Positions 11,816 to 22,351 of a stretch of DNA of 64,000 bases are shown here, piece by piece (position 1 is the stretch's first letter; each line of letters starts with the position of its first letter). The stretch lies in contig NZ_LMMT01000040.1 of NCBI RefSeq assembly GCF_001422365.1, positions 319,242 to 383,241 on the forward strand, given 5' to 3'. Under the pieces are notes generated by a model. That model was not told the DNA's origin, made no database searches, and saw only the letters and a program-made list of their open reading frames with translations. This DNA comes from Pseudorhodoferax sp. Leaf265. Lineage in GTDB: Bacteria; Pseudomonadota; Gammaproteobacteria; Burkholderiales; Burkholderiaceae_C. The translations under genes and the position numbers were made by a program.

Positions 11816-12628
11816 GTGGAAACAGCAGAACGCATCGCCCCGGCCGCACGCCCCGCCAGCCGCCCCGCCATGTCGGCGGCCGAACGCCAGGTCCGCGAGG
11901 ACCTCGCCGCCGCCTACCGGCTCGTCGCCCTGTACGGCATGGACGACAGCATCTACACCCACATCTCGGCGCGCGTGCCCGGCACCGAGGACCAGTTCCT
12001 GATCAACCCCTTCGGCATGCTGTTCCGCGACATCACGGCGTCCTCGCTCGTGAAGATCGACCTGGACGGGAACATCGTCGAGCCCAGCGAATGGGACGTG
12101 AACCCGGCCGGCTTCACGATCCACAGCGCCGTGCACGCGGCCCGCCACGACGCCGCCTGCGTGCTGCACACCCACACCGTGGCCGGCGTCGCCGTCTCCT
12201 CGCTGGCCGGCGGCCTGCAGCCTTGCAACCAGTGGGCGCTGCAGTTCCACAACCGCGTGACCTACCACGCATTCGAAGGCATCGCGCTCAACCATGCCGA
12301 GCGCGAGCGCCTCGTCGCCGACCTGGGCCCCACGTCGCGCGCGCTGATCCTGCGCAACCATGGCCTCGTGACGCTGGGCCGCACCATCTCCGAGGCCTTC
12401 ATCCTCATGCACAACCTGGAGCGCGCCTGCCGCGTGCAGGTCGCCATCCAGAGCACGGGCCAGGCCATCCACCCGGTGCCCGAAGAAGTCTGCGAGCTGA
12501 CCGCGCGCCAGTACGAAAGCGGCGACACCAACCGCCTCGCAGAGCAACCCACCGACCCCTACGCCCGTGAGTGGCGCGCGCTGCTGCAGCGCCTGGAGCC
12601 AGCGTCCACCGCCTCCTACCGCACCTGA
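11816..12628 (+). CDS. Class II aldolase/adducin-family protein, first gene of catabolic operon
   Basis: This protein of about 270 residues belongs to the class II aldolase family. It shows metal-binding histidines in VLHTHTVAGVA and ILRNHGLVTLG, an N-terminal LAAAYRLVALYGMDDSIYTHIS segment and AVHAARHDAACV before the first His pair. Relatives include fuculose-phosphate aldolases and decarboxylase-like enzymes; the exact substrate cannot be told. I chose the GTG at 11816 because it has a GGAG site 5 bases upstream. The in-frame ATG at 11789 lies inside the palindrome, has no ribosome site and would leave a leader of about 10 bases. The ABC binding protein gene follows 48 bases later on the same strand. 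Confidence 0.83.
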   Translation: METAERIAPAARPASRPAMSAAERQVREDLAAAYRLVALYGMDDSIYTHISARVPGTEDQFLINPFGMLFRDITASSLVKIDLDGNIVEPSEWDVNPAGFTIHSAVHAARHDAACVLHTHTVAGVAVSSLAGGLQPCNQWALQFHNRVTYHAFEGIALNHAERERLVADLGPTSRALILRNHGLVTLGRTISEAFILMHNLERACRVQVAIQSTGQAIHPVPEEVCELTARQYESGDTNRLAEQPTDPYAREWRALLQRLEPASTASYRT

Positions 12629-12676
12629 TCCCCTGCCTCCCCAGCCCTTCCCCATCCTCCAGAAAGGTCCGCACCG

Positions 12677-14239
12677 ATGAAACGCCGTCACCTGATCCAA
12701 GCCGTCCCCGCAGCCCTCGGCCTGTCCATCGCCGGGGTGCCATTGCACAGCCTGGCCCAGGCCAAGAAGGGCGTCGTCAACGTGCTGGTCCAGCCCGAAC
12801 CGCCGGGCCTGATGATGGGCATCGTGCAGAACGGCCCCACGCAGCTGATCGCAGGCAACATCTACGAAGGCCTGCTGCGCTACGACGAGAAGCTCGCGCC
12901 CCAGCCGCAGCTGGCGACCTCGTGGACCGTGAGCCCCGACAGCAAGACCTACGTCTTCAAGCTCAAGCCGAATGTGAAGTGGCACGACGGCAAGCCCTTC
13001 ACGGCCGACGACGTGGTGTTCTCCTGCGACGTGTTCCTGCGCAAGACGCACGCGCGCTTTCGCGCCAGCCTGGCCCACGTGGAGTCGATCAAGGCGCTGG
13101 ACCCGCTCACGGTGGAGTTCAAGCTCAAGCAGCCCTTCGGTCCCTTCCTGGGCATCTTCGAGAACGGCACCATGCCCATGGTGCCCAAGCACATCTACGA
13201 AGGCACGGACTTCCTGACCAACCCGGCCAACGCCACGCCCATCGGCACCGGCCCGCTGAAGTTCAAGGAATGGTCCAAGGGCTCCTACATCCACCTGGTG
13301 GCCAACGAGAACTACCACCAGGCCGGCGCCGTCACGGTCGAGAGCGTGTACTTCCACGTGATCCCGGATGCCGCCGCGCGCGCCGCCGCGTTCGAATCGG
13401 GCAAGGTCGACATCGCGCCGGGCGGCACGGTGGAGTACTTCGACGTGAGCCGCCTGTCCAAGCTGCCGGGTGCGGCCGTCACCACCAAGGGCTGGGAGTT
13501 CTTCGCGCCGCACAGCTGGCTGTGGATCAACAACCGCACCAAGCCGATGGACAACGTGAAGTTCCGCCAGGCCATCTGGACCGCGATCGACCGCGAGGCC
13601 ATGGCCAAGATCGCCTGGTACGGCTTCGCCAAGCCGGCCACGGGCCCGTTCAACAGCCACATCGCCTTCGCCAGCGACGACGTGACCAAGTACCCGCGCG
13701 ACCTGGCCAAGGCCAAGAAGCTGCTGGCCGAGTCCGGCTACAAGGGCGAGACCATCCGCCTCCTGCCCCTGCCGTACGGCGAATCCTGGCAGCGCCAGGC
13801 CGAGATCGTGCGCCAGAACCTCACGCAGGCCGGCGTCAAGATCGAGATGGTCGCCACCGACGTGGCCGGCTGGAACCAGCGATGCAACGAGTGGGACTTC
13901 GACCTGGCCTTCACCTACGTCTACCAGTACGGTGACCCGGCCCTGGGCGTGGGCCGCAACTACACCAGCGACAACATCGCCAAGGGCTCGCCGTTCAACA
14001 ACGTGGCCGGCTACACCAACGCCAAGGTCGACGAGCTGTTCGCCGCCGGCGCCAAGGAAGGCGATCCGGCCAAGCGCAAGGCGATCTACCTGGAAGCCCA
14101 GAAGCTGCTCGTGGACGAGGTACCCGTGGCCTGGCTGCACGAGATCAACTTCCCGACGCTGTACCGCAACAAGATCCAGAACATCGTGACGTCCGGCATC
14201 GGACTCAACGACAGCCTCGGTCGCGTCAAGCTGGCCTGA
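12677..14239 (+). CDS. Peptide/nickel-type ABC transporter substrate-binding protein (SBP_bac_5)
   Basis: This periplasmic binding protein has 520 residues, with a signal peptide (MKRRHLIQAVPAALGLSIAG ending near SLAQA) and a family 5 fold. Typical segments are TQLIAGNIYEGLLRYDEKL, YVFKLKPNVKWHDGKPFTADDV and PIGTGPLKFKEW. Family 5 proteins bind di- and oligopeptides, nickel, opines and other cationic or peptide-like compounds. The two permeases and a fused double ATPase follow directly, so the importer is complete. The metabolic genes of the operon suggest an acylated amine or peptide-like nitrogen source as ligand. The ATG follows a GAAAGG ribosome site. Confidence 0.92.
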   Translation: MKRRHLIQAVPAALGLSIAGVPLHSLAQAKKGVVNVLVQPEPPGLMMGIVQNGPTQLIAGNIYEGLLRYDEKLAPQPQLATSWTVSPDSKTYVFKLKPNVKWHDGKPFTADDVVFSCDVFLRKTHARFRASLAHVESIKALDPLTVEFKLKQPFGPFLGIFENGTMPMVPKHIYEGTDFLTNPANATPIGTGPLKFKEWSKGSYIHLVANENYHQAGAVTVESVYFHVIPDAAARAAAFESGKVDIAPGGTVEYFDVSRLSKLPGAAVTTKGWEFFAPHSWLWINNRTKPMDNVKFRQAIWTAIDREAMAKIAWYGFAKPATGPFNSHIAFASDDVTKYPRDLAKAKKLLAESGYKGETIRLLPLPYGESWQRQAEIVRQNLTQAGVKIEMVATDVAGWNQRCNEWDFDLAFTYVYQYGDPALGVGRNYTSDNIAKGSPFNNVAGYTNAKVDELFAAGAKEGDPAKRKAIYLEAQKLLVDEVPVAWLHEINFPTLYRNKIQNIVTSGIGLNDSLGRVKLA

Positions 14240-14302
14240 TTTCCCTCCCCGCATGCGGTGGCCGGTCCGGTCTGGCCGCTGCATGCCTGAAGAGAGCTTG
14301 CG

Positions 14303-15277
14303 ATGAAACGACTCCAGTTCATGTCCGTGCGTGTCCTGCAAGGCCTGTTGGCCCTGCTGGTCATCGCCACCGCCAACTTCATGCTGGTGCGCGCCGCGCC
14401 GGGCGACCCGGTGTCCATCATGGCCGGCGAGGCCGGCGCGTCCGACCCGCAGTTCGTGGCCCAGCTGCGCGCGCAGTTCGGGCTCGACCAGCCACTGCCC
14501 ACGCAGCTGGCCAACTACCTGGGCCATGTGGTCAAGCTGGACCTGGGCTACTCCTACCGCCAGCAGCAGCCCGTGGCCGACCTGATCCTGGAGCGCCTGC
14601 CCGCCACGCTGCTGCTGACCGGCACCGCCTTCGCGCTGTCGCTGGCCATGGGCATCGGCCTGGGCGCACTGGCCAGCCGCCACGCCGGCAAGTGGGTCGA
14701 CAGCGCCATCACCGTGGTGGCGCTGGTGTTCTACGCCACGCCGCTGTATTGGCTCGCGATGATGGCCGTGCTGCTGTTCACCGTGCAGATGGACCTGCTG
14801 CCGGCCTTCGGCTTCTTCACCGTGGGCGCCGATCTCACCGGCGTGGCCAAGTGGCTGGACATCGCCAAGCACCTGATCCTGCCCGCCGGCACGCTGGGCC
14901 TGTTCTACATGGCGGTCTACGCCCGCATGACGCGCGCCGCCATGCTCGAGGTCGCGCAGATGGACTTCGTCAAGACCGCCCGCGCCAAAGGCGTGCACCC
15001 CGGCCGCATCCAGCGCAAGCACATCCTGCGCAACGCGCTGCTGCCGGTGGTCACGCTGGCCGGCATCCAGGCCGGCGGCATGATCGGCGGCGCCGTGCTG
15101 ACCGAGACCGTGTTCGCCTGGCCCGGCATCGGCCGCCTGATGTTCGACGCGCTGCTGCAGCGCGACTACAACCTGCTGATGGGCTGCTTCCTGTTCACCG
15201 CGGCCATGGCCGTGCTGTTCAACCTGATCACCGACTTCGTCTACACCCTGGTCGATCCCCGCATCGAACTGGGCTGA
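14303..15277 (+). CDS. Peptide-type ABC transporter permease, DppB-like
   Basis: This 324-residue inner-membrane protein has about six membrane helices. The N-terminal helix segment RVLQGLLALLVIATANFMLVRAAPGDPV (first 20 residues: RVLQGLLALLVIATANFMLV) is typical of DppB. The EAA loop that docks to the ATPase is visible as ARAKGVHPGRIQRKHILRNA. It pairs with the DppC-like permease, which starts 13 bases downstream. The start at 14303 follows GAGAG. It is part of the importer encoded from 12677 to 17770. Confidence 0.92.
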   Translation: MKRLQFMSVRVLQGLLALLVIATANFMLVRAAPGDPVSIMAGEAGASDPQFVAQLRAQFGLDQPLPTQLANYLGHVVKLDLGYSYRQQQPVADLILERLPATLLLTGTAFALSLAMGIGLGALASRHAGKWVDSAITVVALVFYATPLYWLAMMAVLLFTVQMDLLPAFGFFTVGADLTGVAKWLDIAKHLILPAGTLGLFYMAVYARMTRAAMLEVAQMDFVKTARAKGVHPGRIQRKHILRNALLPVVTLAGIQAGGMIGGAVLTETVFAWPGIGRLMFDALLQRDYNLLMGCFLFTAAMAVLFNLITDFVYTLVDPRIELG

Positions 15278-15290
15278 GAAGCAACACACC

Positions 15291-16129
15291 ATGAAAAGCA
15301 GTTTCTGGCGGCGCTACTGCCGCAACAAGGGTGCGGTCTTCGGCCTCATCGTGCTGATGCTGGTGGCCCTGGTCACCGTGCTGGGCCCCTTCATCGCCCA
15401 GAACAACCCCTGGGACATGGTCGGCATGCCCTTCGCCCGGCCCTGGGCGGAGCAAGGCCTGCCGCTGGGCTCTGACACCATGGGCCGCGACATCTTCGCG
15501 GGCATCGTGGCCGGCGCCCGGGTCTCGCTGTTGATCGGCGTGGTCTCCACCGTGGTCTCGCTGTTGATCGGCGTGTCCATCGGTGCCATCTCGGGCTACT
15601 TCGGCGGCTGGGTCGACGCCACGCTGATGCGCTTCACCGAGCTGTTCCAGGCCATCCCGAGCTTCGCGCTGGCCATCGTGCTGGTGGCGATCTTCGAGCC
15701 CTCGGTCGGCTCCATCGTGGCGGCCATCGCGGTCGTCTCCTGGCCGCCCGTGGCGCGCCTGGTGCGCAGCGAGTTCCTCACGCTGCGCCAGCGCGACTTC
15801 GTGGCCGCGGCCCAGTTGGCGGGCCAGTCCACGCCGCGCATCATCCTCACCCAGATCCTGCCCAACGCGGCCTCGCCCATCGTGGTCATGGCCTCGCTGA
15901 TGGTGGCCACGGCCATCCTGCTCGAATCGAGCCTGAGCTTCCTGGGCCTGGGCGATCCGAACCAGATGAGCTGGGGCTACATGGTCGGCTCGGCCCGCAC
16001 GGTGCTGCGCCAGGCCTGGTGGATGGCGGTGTTCCCGGGCGTCGCCATCCTGCTCACGGTGCTGGCGCTGAACCTGGTCGGGGAAGGCCTGAACGACGGA
16101 CTCAACGCACGCGCCGATGGGAGGGGCAA

Positions 16130-16133
<4 letters not shown>
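15291..16133 (+). CDS. Peptide-type ABC transporter permease, DppC-like
   Basis: This 280-residue permease has an N-terminal oppC-type segment (FWRRYCRNKGAVFGLIVLML), the GSDTMGRDIFAGIVAGARVSL motif of DppC proteins (first part GSDTMGRDIFAGIVAG), and an EAA loop near QLAGQSTPRIILTQILPNA. Its stop overlaps the start of the ATPase gene (ATGA), so translation is probably coupled. It works with the DppB-like permease as the heterodimeric membrane channel. Confidence 0.92.
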
Positions 16134-17766
<1,633 letters not shown>

Positions 17767-17770
<4 letters not shown>

Positions 17771-18675
17771 CATTGAACATCGCGCTGGTTTCCGACCAGA
17801 TCGCCATGGACTACCTGCGCCCGGCATTCACGGCGCGCTTCCCGCACGCGGTGCTCCACCGCATCGACACCGAGGTGCAGGAACTCGACGCCCTCGCCGA
17901 CATCGACGCAGTGGTGTGCTGGTCACCCCCCATCGGCCTGCTCGCCCGCATGCCGAAGCTGCGCCTGGTCCAGTCGGTCGGCGCCGGCACCGACCACATC
18001 ACGCGCGACACGTCTCTGCCCGATGTGCCGATCTGCCGCATCGTCGATTCCGAGATGGCCGCCGGCATGAACGCCTACGTGGCCTGGGCCGTGGTGCACG
18101 GCCAGCGCCACATGGACGGCTACATCGAGAGCCAGCGCCGCGCAGCGTGGGAGGAATCTCCCGTCGTGCCGCCGGGACGGCACCGCGTGGGCATCGCGGG
18201 CCTGGGCGTGCTGGGACAGTCCGCCGCACGCGCGCTGGCCGCCATCGGCTACCGCGTGCGCGGCTGGAGCCGCAGTCCCAAGAGCGGGCTGCCCGAAGGC
18301 ATCGAGGCCTTCCATGGCGACGCCGCACGCGCCGAATTCCTGGCCGGCTGCGACACGCTGGTCTGCCTGCTGCCGCTGACCGAGGACACGCAGAACATCC
18401 TGAACGCCGAGCTGTTCGCGCAGCTGCCGCGCGGTGCGCGCCTGGTCAACGCCGGCCGCGGCGCCCAGCTCGTGCAGGACGACCTGCTCGCGGCGCTGGA
18501 CAGCGGCCAGATCGCCTCGGCCGTGCTGGACGCCTTCGTCGAGGAGCCGCTGCCGCAGGCCCACCCGTTCTGGCAGCACCCGCGCATCACCGTCACGCCG
18601 CACATCGCCACGCGCACCGGCCCCGAGGCCATCGCGCGGCAGACCGAAGACAACCTGAAACGCGTGAGCGTTTGA
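17767..18675 (+). CDS. D-isomer 2-hydroxyacid dehydrogenase, GhrA-like
   Basis: This cytoplasmic NAD(P)-dependent dehydrogenase has 302 residues. It has a Rossmann signature HRVGIAGLGVLGQSAARAL, a VNAGRGAQLVQDDLLAAL segment and an Arg/Glu/His-type active site (SVGAGTDHI, DAFVEEPLPQAHPFW, TPHIATRT). It resembles glyoxylate/hydroxypyruvate reductase A, which reduces 2-oxoacids to D-2-hydroxyacids. In this operon it could dispose of a 2-oxo or glyoxylate-type product of the aldolase or aminotransferase; that role is inference. The ATG overlaps the ATPase stop. Confidence 0.88.
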
Positions 18676-18691
18676 AACCAAGAGGAGCCCC

Positions 18692-20071
18692 ATGGCCAAA
18701 GACCTGCTGAGCACCGGCGCCAAAGACGTCGCCACCCACCTGCACTCCTACACCAACCTGGCCGCGCTGCCGCAGACGCCGCCGCTGGTCATCGTGGGCG
18801 GCGACGGCATCCACGTCGTCGACGACCAGGGCAAGCGCTACGTCGAGGGCATGTCGGGCCTGTGGTGCGCCTCGCTGGGCTTTTCCAACAAGCGCCTGGC
18901 CGCAGCCGGCGCCAAGGCCCTGGACACCCTGCCCTACTACCACACGTTCAACCAGCGCACCAACGTGGCCGTGGCCGATCTGGCCGAGAAGCTGCTGGCG
19001 CTGGCGCCCGTGCCCATGGCCCGCGTGTTCTTCGCCAACTCGGGCTCCGAGGCCAACGACAGCGCAGTCAAGATGGTCTGGTACTACCACAACGCCATCG
19101 GCCAACCCGCCAAGAAAAAGATCATCGCGCGCCGCAATGCCTACCACGGCGTGACCGTGGCCGCGGCCAGCCTAGGCGGCCTGGACGGCAACCACCGCGA
19201 CTTCGACCTGCCGATTGCCACCGCACCCGAAGCCCGCTTCCTGCACGTGGACTGCCCGCACCACTACCGCCACGCCCAGGACGGCGAGACCGAGCAGGAC
19301 TTCTCCACGCGCCTGGCCAAGCAGCTCGAAGAACGCATCCTGGCCGAAGGCCCCGAGACCGTGGCCGCCTTCATCGCCGAGCCCGTGATGGGCGCGGGCG
19401 GCGTGCTCGTGCCGCCGGCCGGCTACTTCGAGAAGGTGCAGGCCGTGCTGCGCAAGTACGACGTGCTCATGATCGCCGACGAGGTGATCTGCGGCTTCGG
19501 CCGCACGGGCAACATGTTCGGCTCGACCACGCTGGGCATCCGGCCCGACATCCTGACCTGCGCCAAGGCGCTGTCCTCGGGCTACGTGCCGATCTCGGCC
19601 GTCATGGTCAACGACAAGGTGCACAGCGCGATTGCAGCCAACAGCGGCAAGCTGGGCAGCTTCGGCCACGGCTACACCTACTCGGGCCACCCGGTCGCCT
19701 GCGCCGTGGCGCTGGAGACGCTGCAGGTGTACGAGGACGAAAAGCTGCTCGACCATGTGCAGGCGCTGGCACCTGCCTTCCAGGCCGGCCTCAAGAGCTT
19801 CGCCGAGCGCCGCTGGGTCGGCAACGTGCGCGGCGTGGGCCTGATCGGCGCCATCGAACTCATGGCCGACAAGGCCGCGCGCACGCCGTTCGCGGCCGAC
19901 AGGAAGGCAGGCTACCGTTTCGCCGCACTGGCGCTGGAAGAAGGCCTGATCGTGCGCGCCATGGGCGACAGCATCGGCCTGTGCCCGCCGCTCATCATCA
20001 CCGCGGCCGAGCTGGCCGACCTGTTCGCACGGCTGACGCGCGCCATGGACCGCTTCGAAGCGGAGATGTGA
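18692..20071 (+). CDS. Class III omega-aminotransferase (omega-amino acid/polyamine:pyruvate type)
   Basis: This PLP enzyme has 459 residues. Family blocks are GMSGLWCASLGFSNKRLA near the N-terminus, FANSGSEANDSAVKMVWYY (phosphate-binding), DEVICGFGRTG and the PLP-lysine in ILTCAKALSSGYVPISA. The pattern HSYTNL, then GMSGLWC, is typical of omega-amino acid:pyruvate and putrescine-type transaminases that act on terminal amino groups. Next to two acetylpolyamine-amidohydrolase homologues this fits transamination of a freed omega-amine to an aldehyde. A good AGGAG site precedes the ATG, and the amidohydrolase gene begins 1 base after the stop. Confidence 0.92.
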   Translation: MAKDLLSTGAKDVATHLHSYTNLAALPQTPPLVIVGGDGIHVVDDQGKRYVEGMSGLWCASLGFSNKRLAAAGAKALDTLPYYHTFNQRTNVAVADLAEKLLALAPVPMARVFFANSGSEANDSAVKMVWYYHNAIGQPAKKKIIARRNAYHGVTVAAASLGGLDGNHRDFDLPIATAPEARFLHVDCPHHYRHAQDGETEQDFSTRLAKQLEERILAEGPETVAAFIAEPVMGAGGVLVPPAGYFEKVQAVLRKYDVLMIADEVICGFGRTGNMFGSTTLGIRPDILTCAKALSSGYVPISAVMVNDKVHSAIAANSGKLGSFGHGYTYSGHPVACAVALETLQVYEDEKLLDHVQALAPAFQAGLKSFAERRWVGNVRGVGLIGAIELMADKAARTPFAADRKAGYRFAALALEEGLIVRAMGDSIGLCPPLIITAAELADLFARLTRAMDRFEAEM

Positions 20072-20072
20072 C

Positions 20073-21110
20073 ATGCAGGCCTTCTTCTCCGACGACCAGC
20101 TGCTGCACGACCCGCAGCAGTACATGCGCCTGGGTGTCATCTGCAAGCCCACCGACCTGCCCACGCGCGCCGAGGCGCTGATGGGCACGCTGGCCCAGCG
20201 CGGCATCACGGTCGCCGCGCCGCCCGAGGCCGGCCGTGCCGCGCTGGAGCTGGTGCACAGCACCGATTACCTCAACTACCTGGAAACGGCCTACGCCCGC
20301 TGGCAGCAGGCCGGCGCCTTCGGCCTGCAACCCGGCCCCGAGGTGCTGCCCAACCTCTCGCCGCACGGCCCGCGCAGCGGACCCTGCCCCTCGCCCTCGG
20401 TGGTGGCGCAGACCGGCTGGTACATCGGCGACCTGTCCTGCCCCATCGGCCCGCACACCTGGCGCTCGGTGCTGCGCTCCGCCCATGCCGCGCAGGCCGC
20501 GGCCGAGACCGTGCGCGCCAGCGGCGGCCTGGCCTACGCGCTGTGCCGCCCCTCGGGCCACCATGCCCAGCACGCACGCGCGGGTGGCTTCTGCTACGTG
20601 AACAACAGCGCCATCGCCGCCGCCACGCTGCGCCAGACGCATGCGCGCGTGGCCGTGCTCGACATCGACGCCCACCACGGCGATGGCACGCAGCAGATCT
20701 TCTACGAGCGCGGCGACGTGCTGACCGTCTCCACGCACGCCGACCCCGCGGGCTACTACCCCTGGTACACGGGCTACGCGCACGAGCGCGGCGCCGGTGC
20801 CGGCGAAGGCTGCAACCTGAACCTGCCGCTGGCCCATGGCAGCGGCAACGCCGAGTTCGCCCAGGCGCTGGACCAGGCCGTGACCGCCATCGAGCGCTTC
20901 GCGCCCCAGGCCCTGGTGCTGCCGCTGGGCTTCGACACCTACAAGGACGACCCGATCAGCGTGCTCAAGTTCGACATGGAAGCCTTCCGCCTGGCCGGTG
21001 CGCGCGTGCGCGCCCTGGGCCTGCCCACCGTGGTGGTGCAGGAAGGCGGCTACATGGTGGAGGCCATCGGTGCCGCACTCGATGCCTTCCTGGAAGGATT
21101 GAACGCATGA
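20073..21110 (+). CDS. Acetylpolyamine amidohydrolase-like deacetylase (histone deacetylase family), copy 1
   Basis: This 345-residue Zn-dependent deacetylase has the arginase/deacetylase fold. The catalytic His pair lies in CRPSGHHAQHARAGGFCYVN, the zinc Asp/His in VLDIDAHHGDGTQQIFYERG, the second zinc Asp in PLGFDTYKDDPISV, and the active-site loop in VVQEGGYMVEAIG. Length and the order of blocks (YLNYLETAYARWQ near the N-terminus) match bacterial acetylpolyamine amidohydrolases rather than histone deacetylases. Such enzymes release acetate from N-acetylputrescine, N-acetylspermidine and similar amines. A paralogue lies at 25381. The gene overlaps the following carbamoylase start (ATGA). 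Confidence 0.9.
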   Translation: MQAFFSDDQLLHDPQQYMRLGVICKPTDLPTRAEALMGTLAQRGITVAAPPEAGRAALELVHSTDYLNYLETAYARWQQAGAFGLQPGPEVLPNLSPHGPRSGPCPSPSVVAQTGWYIGDLSCPIGPHTWRSVLRSAHAAQAAAETVRASGGLAYALCRPSGHHAQHARAGGFCYVNNSAIAAATLRQTHARVAVLDIDAHHGDGTQQIFYERGDVLTVSTHADPAGYYPWYTGYAHERGAGAGEGCNLNLPLAHGSGNAEFAQALDQAVTAIERFAPQALVLPLGFDTYKDDPISVLKFDMEAFRLAGARVRALGLPTVVVQEGGYMVEAIGAALDAFLEGLNA

Positions 21111-22351
21111 CGGTCTCGGTCAACGGCGAGAGGCTCTGGCAGAGCCTCATGGATCTGGCCCAGATCGGCGCCACGCCCAAGGGCGGCAACTGCCGGCTCG
21201 CGCTGAGCGCCCTGGACGGCCAGGGCCGCGACCTCGTGGTCGGCTGGATGCGCGAGGCCGGTCTCGCGATCACGGTCGACGAAGTGGGCAACATCTTCGG
21301 CGTGCGGCCGGGCCGCGACGCTTCGCTCAGGCCGGTCATGACGGGCAGCCACATCGACACCCAGCCCACGGGCGGCCGCTTCGACGGCTGCTTCGGCGTG
21401 ATGGCCGGGCTGGAAGTCATGCGCACGCTCAACGACGGGGGCATCGAGACCGAGGCGCCGCTCGCGCTCGCCATCTGGACCAACGAGGAAGGCACACGCT
21501 TCGTGCCCGTCATGATGGGTTCGGGCGTGCACTGCGGCGTGTTCCCGCTGGAGACTGCGCTCTCGGCCACCGACGTGGACGGCAAGGCCGTGCGCGACGA
21601 GCTGGTGGCCATTGGCTACGCGGGCAGCGCGCCCATCGGCACCGTGCAGGCCGCCAGCTACCTGGAGGCCCACATCGAGCAGGGCCCGATCCTGGAGGCC
21701 GCGGAGACCACCATCGGCGTGGTCACGGGCTCGCTGGGCCTGCGCTGGTACGACGTGACGGTCACAGGCATGGAGGCCCATGCCGGCCCCACGCCCATGG
21801 CGCTGCGCCGCGACGCGCTGTACGCCGCCACCCACCTCATGCAGGCCGTGGTCGACATCGCCAACGATCCCGCGTTCGCCCCGCTGGGCCGCGGCACCGT
21901 GGGCGTGGTCAACGTGCACCCGGCCTCGCGCAACGTGATCCCGGGCCGCGTCACGTTCACCGTCGACCTGCGCCATGAAGATGCCGCGCTGCTGGACCAG
22001 ATGGAGCAGCGCTTTCGCGCAGCGGCCGCTGCGCTCTCCGCGGGCAAGACCACGGGCACGCCCGTGCAGGTGGACATCGCCTTCGTGCAGGAATTCCCGC
22101 CCACGCCCTTCGACCGCACGCTGGTCGAGCGCGTGCGCAGCGAGGCCATCGCGCGCGGTTTGAGCCAGCGCGACATCGTGACCGGCGCCGGCCACGACGC
22201 CGTCTACATGGCGCGCTGCGTGCCCACCGCGATGATCTTCGTGCCTTGCAGGGACGGCATCAGCCACAACGAGGTGGAGGACGCCGATCCCAAGCACCTG
22301 GAGGCCGGGGCGAACGTGCTGCTGGGAGCGATGCTCGCTCAAGCGACATGA
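21107..22351 (+). CDS. Zn-dependent hydantoinase/N-carbamoylase (M20 family)
   Basis: This is a 414-residue amidohydrolase of the beta-ureidopropionase/L-N-carbamoylase group. The bimetal site is visible as GSHIDTQPTGGRFDGCFG, WTNEEGTRF, AHIEQGPILE and DGISHNEVEDA, and the dimer-contact His as GMEAHAGPTPM. Family members hydrolyse N-carbamoyl or ureido amino acids, allantoate and some N-formyl compounds. In this operon it may remove a carbamoyl or similar acyl group from an amine or amino acid. Start and stop overlap both neighbours by 4 bases, so translation is probably coupled. Confidence 0.92.
   Translation: MTVSVNGERLWQSLMDLAQIGATPKGGNCRLALSALDGQGRDLVVGWMREAGLAITVDEVGNIFGVRPGRDASLRPVMTGSHIDTQPTGGRFDGCFGVMAGLEVMRTLNDGGIETEAPLALAIWTNEEGTRFVPVMMGSGVHCGVFPLETALSATDVDGKAVRDELVAIGYAGSAPIGTVQAASYLEAHIEQGPILEAAETTIGVVTGSLGLRWYDVTVTGMEAHAGPTPMALRRDALYAATHLMQAVVDIANDPAFAPLGRGTVGVVNVHPASRNVIPGRVTFTVDLRHEDAALLDQMEQRFRAAAAALSAGKTTGTPVQVDIAFVQEFPPTPFDRTLVERVRSEAIARGLSQRDIVTGAGHDAVYMARCVPTAMIFVPCRDGISHNEVEDADPKHLEAGANVLLGAMLAQAT

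Noticed and set aside
9743-15292. An 1849-codon open frame on the minus strand across ylqF, the aldolase, binding-protein and permease genes
   Set aside because: It is antisense to genes with clear family motifs, and its product is His/Gln/Gly/Arg-biased with no domains, as expected for a shadow frame in GC-rich DNA.
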